DNA from: Euglena gracilis
Lineage: Eukaryota; Euglenida; Euglenophyceae; Euglenales
Assembly: GCA_039621445.1 (NCBI GenBank)
Contig: CP154957.1
Span: 39,898,654-39,962,653 of the forward strand
Direction: 5' to 3'
DNA: 64,000 nt
This document shows, in pieces, positions 1-11,100 of the stretch; positions within the stretch are counted from its first letter, which is position 1, and each line of letters begins with the position of its first letter. Below the pieces are notes generated by a model, which saw only the letters and a list, made by a program, of their open reading frames with translations, was not told the origin of the DNA and did no database searches. The position numbers were made by a program, and so were the translations under genes.

Positions 1-769
1 TCGGATCGCAAATGGAAATACATTGACCTTTGGTATGCCAAATGGTTAGCACTTGCTTCCGATGTTGATGAACTTAGCGAGAAGCAAATGCGCGAACAAT
101 TCGATGCAGTTTTGTTGCACATTCACACCATCCCTCGTGAAGGATATCCATCGCGAGGAGTTGGCAGGACATGAGATGACTCTTGCCCAACGTTGGAATT
201 ATGTGTCAAAGCAACTCAAACTCACACAAGTTTTGGGACAAATACAGTCCGCTTTCCAAACGCATCCCACCGCGGGAATCCCTGCGGGTGCGGTTAATGC
301 GTTGCAAAAATCACCCATGTCACCAAGATCACCCACCACGGGATCGAAAACGCGGAATCAGCGTTCTTCGGACCAAGGCACGGATAAACTGTGCTTTTTG
401 TGTAACAAATCTGGTCACATATCTCGGGAATGCCCGAATCCCGATGCGCGAAAGCGTATTGGAAGCCCAAGGGGCTCGACCTCCTCACGGGGATCGGGTT
501 CCTCGGCGTTTTCACGGGAATCGGGAGTTTCACGTTCTTCGGAGAACCGCTTTAGCGGTAGTCGGCCCAAGTCACCATCGCGTGATGGTCGGGAAACCCG
601 TCCTTCTCGCGGTCGGTCACCTGGACCCCCTACCCGAAAACGGGATTTCAATCGCGACTCTTCACGATCTCGTTCGCGAAGTGGATCATCCTCTTCGCGC
701 GAGTCACCGGGGAAACCCCGGTACACCGGTCATGGTCGACGGGAAACCCGTTCGCCACGACGGTTTTGA
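1..769 (+). pseudogene. Ty3/gypsy (chromovirus) gag remnant, open at left edge
   Basis: Seen: the first ~150 bases read in the frame that starts at base 4 (WKYIDLWYAKWL..., a helix-rich capsid-like segment). A frameshift near 145-165 moves the coding to the frame ending at the TGA at 767-769. That frame has one CCHC zinc knuckle, CFLCNKSGHISREC, at about 391-432, followed by a long Arg/Ser/Gly-rich basic tail. Known: a single CX2CX4HX4C knuckle and a basic tail are typical of Gag nucleocapsid, which binds element RNA in the particle. Inferred: this is the Gag C-terminal half of the element whose pol follows. The 5' LTR and Gag N-terminus lie outside the window. The frameshift and a TAG at 47-49 in the knuckle frame indicate a decayed copy or a sequencing error. 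Confidence 0.8.
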
Positions 770-953
770 CGGAAGAACGGAATACCGTTCCCCCCGTTAT
801 GCGTAATCCCGCCACAAATCCCGTTGTTCACTTTGGGGTTCCAAAGACCACCACTCATCCAAATGTCCAAGATCTCGTTCCCCCCGGCCCGGCTACTGAA
901 ATCGCGGTAAGCGCCGCGAGGACCGTGGTACCTCCTCCAACCGGCAAAAGGTC

Positions 954-1760
954 GGTTTCAAGATTTCTTGTTTGGAGGAGGACACCCCGGCTTCGGGCAG
1001 GGAGGGGGATGAGACCTCGGACGGGGAATTTAATGAGGCCCGAATGGCGGTGCGCTCATTGAAATCCATCTATTCCACCAAAAAGTCTGTTGCCGGCTAT
1101 GCGGCCGGTTCGGACCTGGAGTAGGGGAGCCCGAGGTCCGAGGGCACGGACCTCTGGGCTGATGAACAGATGGAGGTAAGACCTGATCAACCTTGCCCCC
1201 CCTGCCCATCCGCCTTCACGGTCAGTACCCGGAATTATTTCGGGTCCCCTACCCCCCACTCCACATTTCCGATCGGAATGCTGAGCAAAGTAGGAAAGGG
1301 TTCATGGGAGAGCTGGCATGCAAACGTATTTCCGCCAGACCCTTCACTTTGCGTACCACCAATGGAATTACTCGTCCAAGCGGAAATCCGCATTCAAAAT
1401 TTTTCCACCAAAGTTAAAATTTTAATTGACACTGGTTGTCGCATTGCACTGCTCTTTCGGTTGGGGTTGATACCGACCCCGCTCTTGGTAAGCGCCAAGA
1501 AACCGATCAAAATTACAACCGCGGATAACACCCCCATGTGCTGTGGTGATTTGGGATGTGTGCTCGAGATACTCTTGCCCATCATTCCGAAGCATCACTC
1601 ACACCCCCCACAATTACAACATTTCACCAATATTTGGGGTTACGATTCCGGAATTCACGGATCTGACGTAATTTTGTGATACCCATTTTTACGCCAGTAC
1701 CGATTGGTTGTGGATTGCCACTCCCACGGTTTGCGCACAGCACCCACCACCGCATTGCCA
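954..1760 (+). pseudogene. Retropepsin-type aspartic protease of the chromovirus, broken by stops
   Basis: Seen: one frame runs from about 954 through an acidic stretch, then a TAG at 1122-1124, then the protease core with ILIDTGC near 1417-1440. DTG is the catalytic aspartate triad. The same frame later gives GSDVIL, a TGA at 1677-1679, then YPFLRQYRLVVDC. Known: retropepsins end with an ILG-x-DFL motif. Inferred: the TGA sits where the conserved glycine should be, so it is most simply a GGA-to-TGA change. The protease would mature the Gag-Pol polyprotein. With two in-frame stops this copy should not make active protease unless the stops are read through. Confidence 0.8.
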
Positions 1761-3100
1761 CCCAAACCATCATCACCGTTGGCGTCAACCATGACGACCA
1801 CCACTTTTTCAACACCGTTGCCCACAATGGCAACACCGTTATCCACCACACCAACAACCGTTTTCCACACCCGGGGTACGGAGAAAGCCTCCCCCTTACC
1901 CAATGACACACCTACATGCGTTCCACATGAGGTAAGGCAAGCGAGTAGCGGTACCCCCGCCGTTTCACTGGGTTACAAGACGAAAGCCAAAAGGCCTGAA
2001 GTACGTACGGTGTCGAGTAGTCGCCCAGCTACACCACCACTCCGTTTCCCACCAGTTGTGCCGAATCCAGGCACACCTGTACAAGACTCACCGGCTAATG
2101 CCATCGACACCCACTTACACGCACACCCGTCACACCATCACACTTCCTACCAATGTGTGCACTGCAGGAGAATTTCCACCCAATCGGATTTCGATTGTGA
2201 ATGTTTAGTTGAAAATCCGACACTAATCGCTATTCCGAATACGGAATCCACACCCAAGGATACACTTGGTTGTAGCCCGCAATGCGCGGAGATACACCGA
2301 GTACTCCAACAACGCGGATTAGCCTCGTTGTTTGGAAACGTGAAAAGCGTCATTCCTAATTTTAACCGCGACCACACTTGGTACGGATTTGATGCGGAAT
2401 GGGGAAAACCCCAACCTGTCCAAACTCCCTTGGGATTACCCCTTGAGGTAGTGGAAGACAGCCCGCATGTTTGTGGATCCATTCATTGTGTTTCTTCACT
2501 CCAACCCGGAAATCGGGTACATGAATACGCGAAACGCGTATGGAATGCTTTCAATTTTGGTCAATATCGCATTTTGGAACGATGGTTTTCCAAAATCGCG
2601 ACATTGGCTGATTCTTTTGATTTGGCATTGGAAATCGATGCCTTTTCATCCAGTGCACATGCCCGTTTGCCACGTCATTGGTCACAACACTCCAACGCAT
2701 TTGATAAATTTTGGGGTGATACGGTGTTATGGATGCACCCTCCCCCAAAACTTATCGAATGTGCGGTAGAGAAAATTCTGCGGGATGAAGCCCGTGGAGT
2801 TATTCTCATACCCATCATTCCGGAAGCGGAATGGTTCACCCAACTATGGTATGTGTGCTTTTACTGGTGGGATTTGCCCACAAATGTACCGATTTTTGAA
2901 GATTTTTGTGGTAAAATATTACCACCCTTGCAAGAAATCATTTTTCGCGTATGTTTCTTCGATGCATTCGGAATGTCCGAATTCGCGGTGCCGAGGAAGC
3001 TCGGTAGCCCTAGGGATACCCTGGCGGTTTACGCAGTCATCGAGAGTGCAGGTCAGCATCCTAAGTCAGCCGAATTCTGTTCGCGGATCACCCGCGAATT
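1761..3100 (+). pseudogene. Inter-domain segment between protease and reverse transcriptase
   Basis: Seen: the protease frame stays open after the TGA to a TAA at 3168-3170, giving about 450 residues before the RT frame takes over near 3050-3110. The first ~120 residues are Thr/Pro-rich. Next come paired cysteines (CVHC, CEC, CSPQC) near 2155-2290. A compact aromatic block around 2500-2960 includes WMHPPPKLIE and then an IPIIPEAEWFTQLW-like stretch. Known: most chromoviruses pass almost directly from protease to RT. Inferred: this is an extra domain. The PP motif followed by a hydrophobic strand and W-F resembles a segment I associate with methyltransferase-like domains of some retroelements, but only weakly. 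Function unknown. Confidence 0.45.
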
Positions 3101-3672
3101 TCACGGTGGAAAATCCAGTATACGCGTGCGACATCGACACCGCGATACGCGGTCCGTTCGGTGTTTGTAAGATCGAGCTTAAGGAAGGAGCTAAACCAAT
3201 GCACCGGAAATTTTTTCGTTGTTCGGGAGAACGCGAACAAGCTCTCAATGAAATGATTGGGAAGCTTATTCAGCGCAAGTGGATTGTACCCTCGAAAAGC
3301 GAGTGGACATCCCAGGCATTTGTTGTTCCTAAACCCCCAGACCCCTCAGGTCAGAAGAAATGGAGAATGGTGCTGGATTACCGGTACCTGAACTCCCAAA
3401 CAAGGGATGATCCCTTCCCGCTCCCCCTGATCGAGGATTTGATCACCAAACAAACGGAAAACCGGTTGTGGTCAATTTTCGATCTGGAGGACGGTTTTCA
3501 CCAAATGCACTTACACCCTGACTCACAACCATACACGGCATTCGTGACATCCAAGGGTGTGTACCAATGGACGGTACTCCCCATGGGTGTTAAGAATGGC
3601 CCAGCCATGTTTCAGCGCATGATACAATGGGTTCTTACGCGATTTACCGTTTGTCATTGTGTATATCGATGA
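3090..3672 (+). pseudogene. Chromovirus reverse transcriptase, palm and fingers
   Basis: Seen: this frame carries the RT blocks in order: SEWTSQAFVVPK, WRMVLDYRYLNSQT, the first catalytic Asp in FDLEDGFHQM (near 3478-3507), then TAFVTSKGVYQWTVLPMG and GPAMFQRM. Near 3638-3650 the coding slips one frame, and the second catalytic block VYIDD continues in the next frame at 3659-3673. Known: these are the Ty3/gypsy RT motifs. Inferred: RNA-templated DNA synthesis of the element. A single indel next to YIDD disrupts this copy, but the catalytic residues themselves are intact. Confidence 0.9.
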
Positions 3673-6220
3673 TGTGCTGGTGGGAACACCACCACCATCC
3701 GCAAAATCGAGCGAGGATATCCTCGTCACACACTTCCACCATGTTTGCACGGTATTAACCACATTTCAAAAACATGTGCTTTTCGCGAAAGGCGCGAAAA
3801 TGCATTTGTTTCGGATACTTATAAAATTTTGCGGTCACATCCTCAGCAACGGACAGCGGAAAGCTGCTCCGAGTAAACTCGAAGCCATTAAGAAATGGAC
3901 CCCTGAGGTAATCAAAACGATTACACACCTCAAAGGATTTTTGGGATTAGCCCAATATTACGCGATTTATATGAAGGACTTCGCGAAAATCGCGGTGCCC
4001 CTCACCAAACAGCTCAAAAACCGGGCTGTTGACAACACCAAAGTCATTTGGGATGACCAAATGCGCGAGGCCCTTGAGAAAATCAAGGTTTTGCTTTTGG
4101 AGAACGTTGTCCTCGAAATCGCGGACCCGTACAAACCATATGTGTTGGAAGTCGACAGCAGCGATTACGCTGTTGGCGGAGTTCTTAGCCAGCATAACGC
4201 GGCGAATGAACTCCGACCTGTGGCTTTCTTCAGCAGAAAGTTGCAGGGCGACGACGGAAAAGGTCAAGTCAAGTGGAGTATACGCGAGAAGGAAACCTAC
4301 GCAATCGTGCTTATACTCCAGAAATTCCGAAACTGGGCAGCCAGCAGTCTCGTCCAGATCCTCGTCAAGACCAACCATGAGAGTCTCCAACACTGGTACA
4401 CCGAGGATTTGAACAAGGCCATGTCATCGGTCGGAAGGCGATGCAGATGGCATGAGTTCTTGAGTCAATTCAACCTTGTGGTTATTTATACCCCTGGTCA
4501 CACACAAAAAGTAGCGGATCCGCTCAGTCGGGCCCCTTGGTATTACCCTGGGAACCCGGATGAGGGAGACGCGACTTTTCACGGAAGTCAGGAAGCTGAC
4601 GAAAACGCACGTCGAAACGACGCTGCGGACAATCTTTTGGATTCTTTTCCCGTTTCACAACTATTCCTGGTCGCACCAGTGCGCGGAAGGCGCCGAAGTG
4701 GAAGCACGTCCGGACCCCGGCGTATAACACGTACGGAGTCCCCTTCCCCACTGTTCTTTCGCGAATGGGATTATAGTCGTGATCCGGTGTACGACATCAT
4801 AGTCACCAGACTTCGTAATGGCGAAGTGCTGGACAATTACACTCTTTCACCTTTACGGTTGGTTTTTCGCAATGAAACGGGTTACAAATATTGTATCCCC
4901 CAGGACCTGGTTGATGATGTGATTTTGTGTTATCACAACCATGGTCACCCTGGGGCCCCCAAACTTCTTTCGTTGGTGGGCCGCAAGTATTGCACAACCC
5001 TGAGCGAGAAAGAGCTTTACTCACGCTGTTTGCGAATAGCGCAACGGTGTCAAATTTGTCAAGCGGTAAAACCCCGCAGAGGTACCCCCCCTGGTACGAT
5101 GGACTTTTTCCCCGTACCCCCTGACATTTTTACATCCCTCTGCATGGATTTTCTGGAATTAGAACCGTGCAAAGGAACAGACGACAAAATTTACGATTAC
5201 GTTTTTGTTGTCGTCTGCAGGCTGAGTGGGTACATTGTAGCCATTCCATGCCAGAAGTCAGGGTTGACTGCCCAAAGTTTGGCAAATATATTTTTGGAGA
5301 AATGCATTTGCTTAATGGGTTTACCGAATGAAATCGTGAGTGATCAAGACCATTTGATTTCTTCAAGGTTTTTCACCACTTTGTGCGGTTTACTCGGAAT
5401 TGAGCAACATTTTTCCATTATATACCGACCCAAAGGCAATGGTAGAGCCGAGGCAGCCGTGAAATCCGTCGTGAATATGCTTCGCCTTTCACTGGCTGAC
5501 TCGCGCAGCAACTGGATATCAGTTCTACCATGGTCTTTGTTTTATATCAATACCCTACCAGGGTTGGTTTTGCCTCACTCCCCTTATAAATTAGTTTTCG
5601 GACGGGACCCTCCGGCCATAGGGGATGTCCCTTCGGAGAGACCCGCCCGAACGAGTGTCAGTTGCGAGACCTGGTTTGCGGAAGTAGAAAATCTACGTTC
5701 TGCAGTCCAGAAGCGCGTGACTGATATTCATGCAACCAAACGGAAATCGTTTTTGCAGAATTTCAAGTCACCTGTGTATAGTCCCGGCGACCGCGTGTGG
5801 GTGCGGAATAGCCGTACTCGCATGCAGTCTTCCAAGCTGGACCCCCTCTGGCTCGGCCCCTGTGAAATTCTAGAAATACTAGGTACCAGCGGGCGTTACA
5901 AGGTTGCATTACCGAATGGTGTTGAGGACGTTCATATGGACGACTTCAAGCCATACCTGTCGCCACCGGATGGGAAACCCATCCCGTGCATGCACTTCAA
6001 ACCCCGTTCCAGATTACCTGAGACGGACGACTTTGTAGTCGATAAAATTATCGATCACAAAATCGACAAAGGTATGCACCTTTGGAAGGTCCGCTGGAAA
6101 GGGTATGGGCCCGAGGAGGACACTTGGGAGCCAGCAACCAGTTTTGTTGGGTATTTCCAGCAAGATTGGAAGCTTTGGAACAAGAAGCATAACATTGATG
6201 TTTCCATGACAAGTTTTTGA
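3653..6220 (+). CDS. Chromovirus pol: RT thumb, RNase H, integrase, chromodomain
   Basis: Seen: one open frame of about 850 residues. In order it has YIDD (3662-3673); an RNase H-like domain with LEVDSSDYAVGG near 4145 and a later TPGHTQKVADPLSR; an integrase H-H-C-C zinc finger (HNHGHPG at about 4936, CQICQ near 5050); the integrase core triad with Asp in CMDFLE (about 5147), Asp in SDQDH (about 5340) and Glu in GRAEAAVK (about 5450); and a C-terminal chromodomain around 6025-6170 (WKVRWKGYGPEEDTWEP). Known: a chromodomain after integrase defines chromoviruses and steers integration to modified histones. Inferred: a mobile-element polyprotein, intact from here to its TGA but cut off from Gag and protease by upstream lesions. 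Confidence 0.95.
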   Translation, partial: VIVYIDDVLVGTPPPSAKSSEDILVTHFHHVCTVLTTFQKHVLFAKGAKMHLFRILIKFCGHILSNGQRKAAPSKLEAIKKWTPEVIKTITHLKGFLGLAQYYAIYMKDFAKIAVPLTKQLKNRAVDNTKVIWDDQMREALEKIKVLLLENVVLEIADPYKPYVLEVDSSDYAVGGVLSQHNAANELRPVAFFSRKLQGDDGKGQVKWSIREKETYAIVLILQKFRNWAASSLVQILVKTNHESLQHWYTEDLNKAMSSVGRRCRWHEFLSQFNLVVIYTPGHTQKVADPLSRAPWYYPGNPDEGDATFHGSQEADENARRNDAADNLLDSFPVSQLFLVAPVRGRRRSGSTSGPRRITRTESPSPLFFREWDYSRDPVYDIIVTRLRNGEVLDNYTLSPLRLVFRNETGYKYCIPQDLVDDVILCYHNHGHPGAPKLLSLVGRKYCTTLSEKELYSRCLRIAQRCQICQAVKPRRGTPPGTMDFFPVPPDIFTSLCMDFLELEPCKGTDDKIYDYVFVVVCRLSGYIVAIPCQKSGLTAQSLANIFLEKCICLMGLPNEIVSDQDHLISSRFFTTLCGLLGIEQHFSIIYRPKGNGRAEAAVKSVVNMLRLSLADSRSNWISVLPWSLFYINTLPGLVLPHSPYKLVFGRDPPAIGDVPSERPARTSVSCETWFAEVENLRSAVQKRVTDIHATKRKSFLQNFKSPVYSPGDRVWVRNSRTRMQSSKLDPLWLGPCEILEILGTSGRYKVALPNGVEDVHMDDFKPYLSPPDGKPIPCMHFKPRSRLPETDDFVVDKIIDHKIDKGMHLWKVRWKGYGPEEDTWEPATSFVGYFQQDWKLWNKKHNIDVSMTSF

Positions 6221-6224
6221 GAAC

Positions 6225-6381
6225 ACATGGGAAACCCATGTTGTTTTCTCTTCTTTTTATCATTGATTTTTACATTCTTTCTTTTCGCAGACTTTTTAGC
6301 AAATAATACTCAAGCGGTTACCCTTACACACCTTACAACCAACAACCCAAACATCCCACCGTAACGACCCCGGGCGGTATC
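6225..6381 (+). promoter_or_regulatory. Post-pol spacer with hairpin and splice-acceptor-like tract
   Basis: Seen: five bases after the pol stop a perfect 7-bp stem ACATGGG with loop AAA spans 6225-6241. A T-rich tract then runs into CTTTCTTTTCGCAG at about 6277-6290, which looks like a 3' splice site (polypyrimidine then CAG). The next reading frame starts with an ATG at 6382. Inferred: this could let the downstream frame be expressed from a spliced subgenomic RNA, as env genes are. No 3' LTR or clear polypurine tract is visible here. Confidence 0.35.
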
Positions 6382-7845
6382 ATGCTGCCCGGTGGAAGGG
6401 AGCCAGGCGGAGGACCGCCTTACCACCCCACCACTCACCCTCAAGCTGACCAGTATGCGTACCGATACGGTACGCAGCCACCTGCACGGACTGCGGCTCA
6501 GGGAAACCTTGAAGCCAGCAGCAGTAGCAGGATGACCCCGATGTCCGCGGAAGCGCGGCCATCTCAGCCATCAGGCCCTCGTCGCCTCCCACCGTATGCG
6601 GGTGTGATGATCCACCGCACAGCGGAGACGATGAGCCGGGTTATGCGTATGAGCGCAAACCCGGCACCCGACCAACTGACCCAGGCATTGTGGGATGACC
6701 ACTGCCGTAAAATTTTGACCATCGCGAATACCCCTCCAGCCCTGTGGTGTATGTGCGCCCAGGCGACGATGACCGGTTTGGTGTATTACACCGACCCGGA
6801 CACGTCGGGATTCGCGGCGGACATTACCATGCGTGACCAGGGCGTGGAAGTCCCGCCACAGGTAGCACGGCAGGTACCACCAGTTGGTACTTACACCGCA
6901 CATTTTCGTGGTCACTCCCCCGGACTACCCGAGGAAGAGACAGCGGAAGCACCTGTCCGGAGTGAACACCCACGTGTGAAAGAAAGTATTTTTCGATCCG
7001 CTGAGCGCATGCCCCGGCGGGATTATCCTGCGCAGGAGCCTGTGTCTCAGTACACCGTCTCTGGGGATTACCCCCAGGAGGCGCCAATGCCACGGGATCA
7101 GTACTTGTATCCACCTCAACCCCACCCAACCATACCTGACCCTATCCCACGACGTCCTGCGGAGGGAAACCCTCCCCCGACGTCTGACTCTGCCCGAAGC
7201 GCTCGTCCGCGGGAAGCCGCGGCAGCGCCTCGTGCGGCACCAGTTCCTCCGGTACGGGATGAACCCGTTAACCCGTGGACTGGCCGGCCGTTCGAGACTG
7301 AGTAGGAGCGTCAACAGTATGAATATGCTGTGACAATCCAACGACAAATAGCACGGCATCCCCCTATTTCCGCCGGCCAGGGATACCCTGCCCGGGCGGA
7401 AATGACACGGGAAGAGCGCCAGCAGTATGATGCTGCTGTGTCGGCTCTCACAGGAGTCCCAGCTCCATCACGATCAAGTCAACCAGCGCGACAGCAGGAC
7501 GTTGCTGTGGCGGAAGCGCCATCAGCACGACCTACAAGCTCTGCCGCCGGCAAGCGTGACCGCGGCCCGGAAAATCTGACGCCGCAGCCACAGCGCCGCT
7601 CGCCGAGGTCGGAAAATCCGCCCGCGGCGATGCACGTCGACGCTGAGGAGGAAGCTCCGCCAGCGCCAGACGTGACGGCAGAACGGGCACGTCGGGAAAC
7701 CCGACCATCCCCAATCGCACCGGTTTACTCGAATCGTGGTGACGCTGAGCAGGAATTTGCTCGAACGCCAAGCACGGAATCCGTGACTTACCCTGTGTTT
7801 ACGCCAGAAGACCCAGAATACTGGGAATACATTAACCCGGATTAA
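6382..7845 (+). CDS. Unrecognised Pro-rich reading frame downstream of pol, one in-frame TAG
   Basis: Seen: an ATG at 6382 (GGTATCATGCTG) opens a frame of 307 codons to a TAG at 7303-7305. The same frame continues without another stop to a TAA at 7843-7845, for 487 codons in total. Residues ~70-130 form a compact block (YAGVMIHRTAETMSRVMRMS, then LWDDHCRKIL and LVYYTDPDTS). The rest is Pro/Arg/Glu-rich and probably disordered. Just after the TAG the text ERQQYEYAV resembles a later EERQQYDAAV, which suggests an internal repeat and that the TAG replaced a CAG or GAG. Inferred: an extra gene of the upstream retroelement, because it shares that element's hairpin-rich composition and lies in the env position. 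No family recognised. Confidence 0.5.
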
Positions 7846-7846
7846 C

Positions 7847-8152
7847 CTGTCTAACACGAAGGGTAAGGGTAAAGGTAAGGGCAAGGGTAAAGGAAAAGGA
7901 AAAGGCCAGGAGAAAGGTGGAAAAGCTCCACCTGGCAAAGGCGGAAAAGCCGCTTGGCCAACTCCAGGCAAAGGTGGAAAATCTGCCGGACCACCAGCAG
8001 GCAAGGGCGGAAAAGCGGCCGAACCCTCGAAAACGAAGGATGATGACGTTACTGTGGTATTCACCTACCTGCAGGAGATCTGGCCGAAAATCGACGAGGA
8101 TCTCCAGCGGTTTACAAACGTAAGCAACGTGATCCACTGACCACCGGATGCG
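7847..8152 (+). CDS. Lys/Gly-repeat segment leading into the large downstream frame
   Basis: Seen: in the same frame as the large ORF that follows, this stretch encodes about eight K-G dipeptides and then four copies of a GKGGKA/S-type repeat separated by Pro-rich linkers. A short helical segment (VVFTYLQEIWPKIDEDLQRF) follows and ends at a TGA at 8138-8140. PPDAVLEVV continues in frame straight after the TGA. Inferred: this is the basic N-terminal part of the next protein, cut off by one nonsense codon. Its link to the preceding frame would need a frameshift near 7843. The KG repeats could bind nucleic acid. Confidence 0.4.
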
Positions 8153-11100
8153 GTGCTCGAAGTGGTGCAGAATCGTATGTACGATCACTGCAAAAGATTT
8201 TTCTACAGTTCCGAACTTTATGCGTTTGAGGGATACCCTCATTCAGATGAAGTTGTCCTGGACCGGATGTCCGGTTTCTGGGAGCTATGGTTCTGGCTGG
8301 GATACCCCTGCCAGAACTTTGGCATTTTTACCGAAAGAAACGGTCAGATGTATGCCGACTGTTTGGGCACATGTCCTGACGACGAAACGTTCGTAGCGCA
8401 CTTGAAAGAAATCTTCAATCACATGTATTCCATCGGAGCACTGGGAATCCATTGGAATTATTACCTCCTGCCGGAGAAACTCCAGGCGCAGGCCGCGGTA
8501 ATGTTCACGTGCAATCTCCAAGTATACTTGGACAGCATGTATGGCACGCTGTTCAAGGTGCTGGACGTCGACCTCGCGTACCCCCAGCGGTACAAACTGG
8601 AATGCCAGTTTTGCAAAGAAGTTCACATTGCTGACTTCTGGGGTTTCGGAGAACGCGGAAAACCGCCTCCGACTGCCGAGAATGCCGGCAGCCAGCCGAC
8701 CAGGAGATTCCTCCTGCATCAGTGCCGGAATCCCCAGATCGGGACACAAGATCGAAAGGTGCTGAAACAGCACCGGCAGAAAATATTTCTGCTACAACAG
8801 TACTGGCACAGGGCGTGGATTACCTACGTCCTGGAAGTCTACATTTATTTCCTGGAACAGATGACCACTGATGTGGATATCCACAGGAAGTGGTTACCTC
8901 GGGGATACACCGAGGTGGACGCCAGACCTCATGAGCCAGATCGACGCAGGATGAACCTGCGACCGGACTGGCAGGAGGCAGAAATCGGCCTCCCGGAACA
9001 CCTGGATACCCAGTTCGGGGATATCCTCGACTGGCAGGAGTTCGAACCTTTTTTCGCAGCACACGACATAGGCCGAACTCGGCATGCGGTCCCATTGCCC
9101 GCTTTCCTGGAAAACACAGGAGAGCATGGTATGGGATGGAACCTTCGATCGCAGTGGGAAGACCTCCGCCGGATCAACGACGCCGAACCACAACCTCCAC
9201 CCGGAAGCTGGGTGAGAGCGTCGTGGCCACCCCCATACCCCAATTCTGACAGGTGTGAAAGTATAAGCTTTTACCGCTTGTCAGATGCACAAGGGTGCTA
9301 CAGGAGCGGAAAAGACCCGCGTACTGCAGCACAACTCCACACAGAGGACTACCCTCCGGAAGCGGAGGAGGAGGAGGAGGAGGAAGAGGTTCCCATGGCC
9401 GAGGATGAACCTCAGCCAGCGGAACCACCGGCACGGGAAACCCGTAGCCCATCCGTCGTGATGCTGGACACTGTGGCAGAAACTGCCCAGCGCCCAGGGT
9501 CGCCGGCAGGTGAAATGACACCTGTCCCAACCTCACCCACCTCGCTGAGTACAACAGGTGTACCGACCCCTCCGCGGGAAAACCCGCCGGAGACGGTACC
9601 CCACACGCCTGAGGTATTACGTCTCAAGCTCCCTGTTTCCGGGGAAACCCCGTCGACAGAGGAGCCAGCGGAGGAGCCCACTTCAGGTGAAGGACCTGAA
9701 CGGCGCACCTCGCTGGGCGGACGCGTACTTGGTGGTTTGCGGTCATTGATCGCAGTTGTCACTCCACGTGGCACTGCGGCCAGTTCTTCCACGGCTGCGG
9801 CGGAAGCTGCCCAACCGGTGGAAGACACACCTGACACAACAGCCATGGTGGAGGATGAACCTCCCCCAACGGCGGCGCCACCACCGGTGTCGGAAGCGAC
9901 ACGGACGGAAGGCGAACAGGCAGCAATCGCAGTGGAGACAACAGCAACCGTGCCAGTACGGGATGAACCTGTATCAGCACCGGTAGCGCCAGCCGAGGCA
10001 CGGGATGAACCCACACCTCAGCGCATTTCCACCGCCACTGCACCAAAGCGTTCAGGCACACGGACACCGGTGGCTGAAAAACAGGCCGAGCGGACGTCCA
10101 TGCCCCCACCACAGGCTCAACCAGCGCGAAGTGCGCCACCCAAGCCTACACCCACACCATCCCCCACGGCTGCCCCTGGGAAACCCACGGAAGGCGCGAA
10201 GGAACGCGTAGGACGACCCTCAGCTCGGGAAACCCCTGCTGAAGGTCAACGACGCTCGGTGTCGGGGAGAAGACCCCCGTCCCAAGCGTCACCACGCACT
10301 TGGGCGAGCAATCGCGACGCCGACCGGCGGCCCTCGGATGCTCCGGAAACCGGAAGTCCGAAGGCCCCGGCCAAATCAAAGCCGGGCGCCGCCCCTTGCA
10401 AGCCCACACCGAAATCTGGTGACCAGCCCCCACCGAAAGGCGGTGGTGGTGCTGGCGGCCAGAGTGCTGCATCCTCTTCTCGGGGATCAACCTCGGGACA
10501 AGGTTTCACGCACGTCGCATCATCCGGCTATGGGAAAACCTCACAGCCGAAACCTACGTCAAAGGGGCAGGGAAAATCCCGCGCCTCAACAGCCGAGACA
10601 CCTTCGGAAGACGAAGTTATCATCGACTGGAACGCGGTCAATCAGGATGATCCTGAGATTCATGACCTGAAAAACAGGTACATGATGATCGACCACAAAC
10701 TGAGGACACAGCAATGCCTCAACCGGTGGATTGAGCCACTGTTCTGTCAGGGCCGAAAATGGTCCTTTGATCAGAACGTGACCTGGAATTATTACAATTC
10801 CAGATCCCCCCGTGTTTTGGCCCAATACTTCGGTGAGGAATTCCTCATCGACAAAACAACGGAAAACCGTTTTGTGTGGCTTTGCACTGTATGCCACAAG
10901 ATGTATAACAGTGCACCTGACTTGGGATTACCCCTCGTCCATGTGTGCAACCCTGTGGATCGGAAATCGTTCCATAAGGATGTATACATCCCCAACTGTG
11001 CCGCCTTGGTATGCGCCAAGTGCGTGGACAGTTGGACCCACAAGCACAATTTTAGCTACACCGAGCGAGACGGTACAAATGTACCGATACTCTGCGTCAA

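Noticed and set aside
183-806. Second long frame overlapping gag
   Set aside because: Overlaps the zinc-knuckle frame and lacks domains; a shadow of the Arg/Ser-rich coding region, apart from possibly its last few codons.
6221-6381. 3' LTR of the chromovirus directly after pol
   Set aside because: No TG...CA unit, no polypurine tract and no copy of it elsewhere in the window. The following region keeps the element's hairpin signature.
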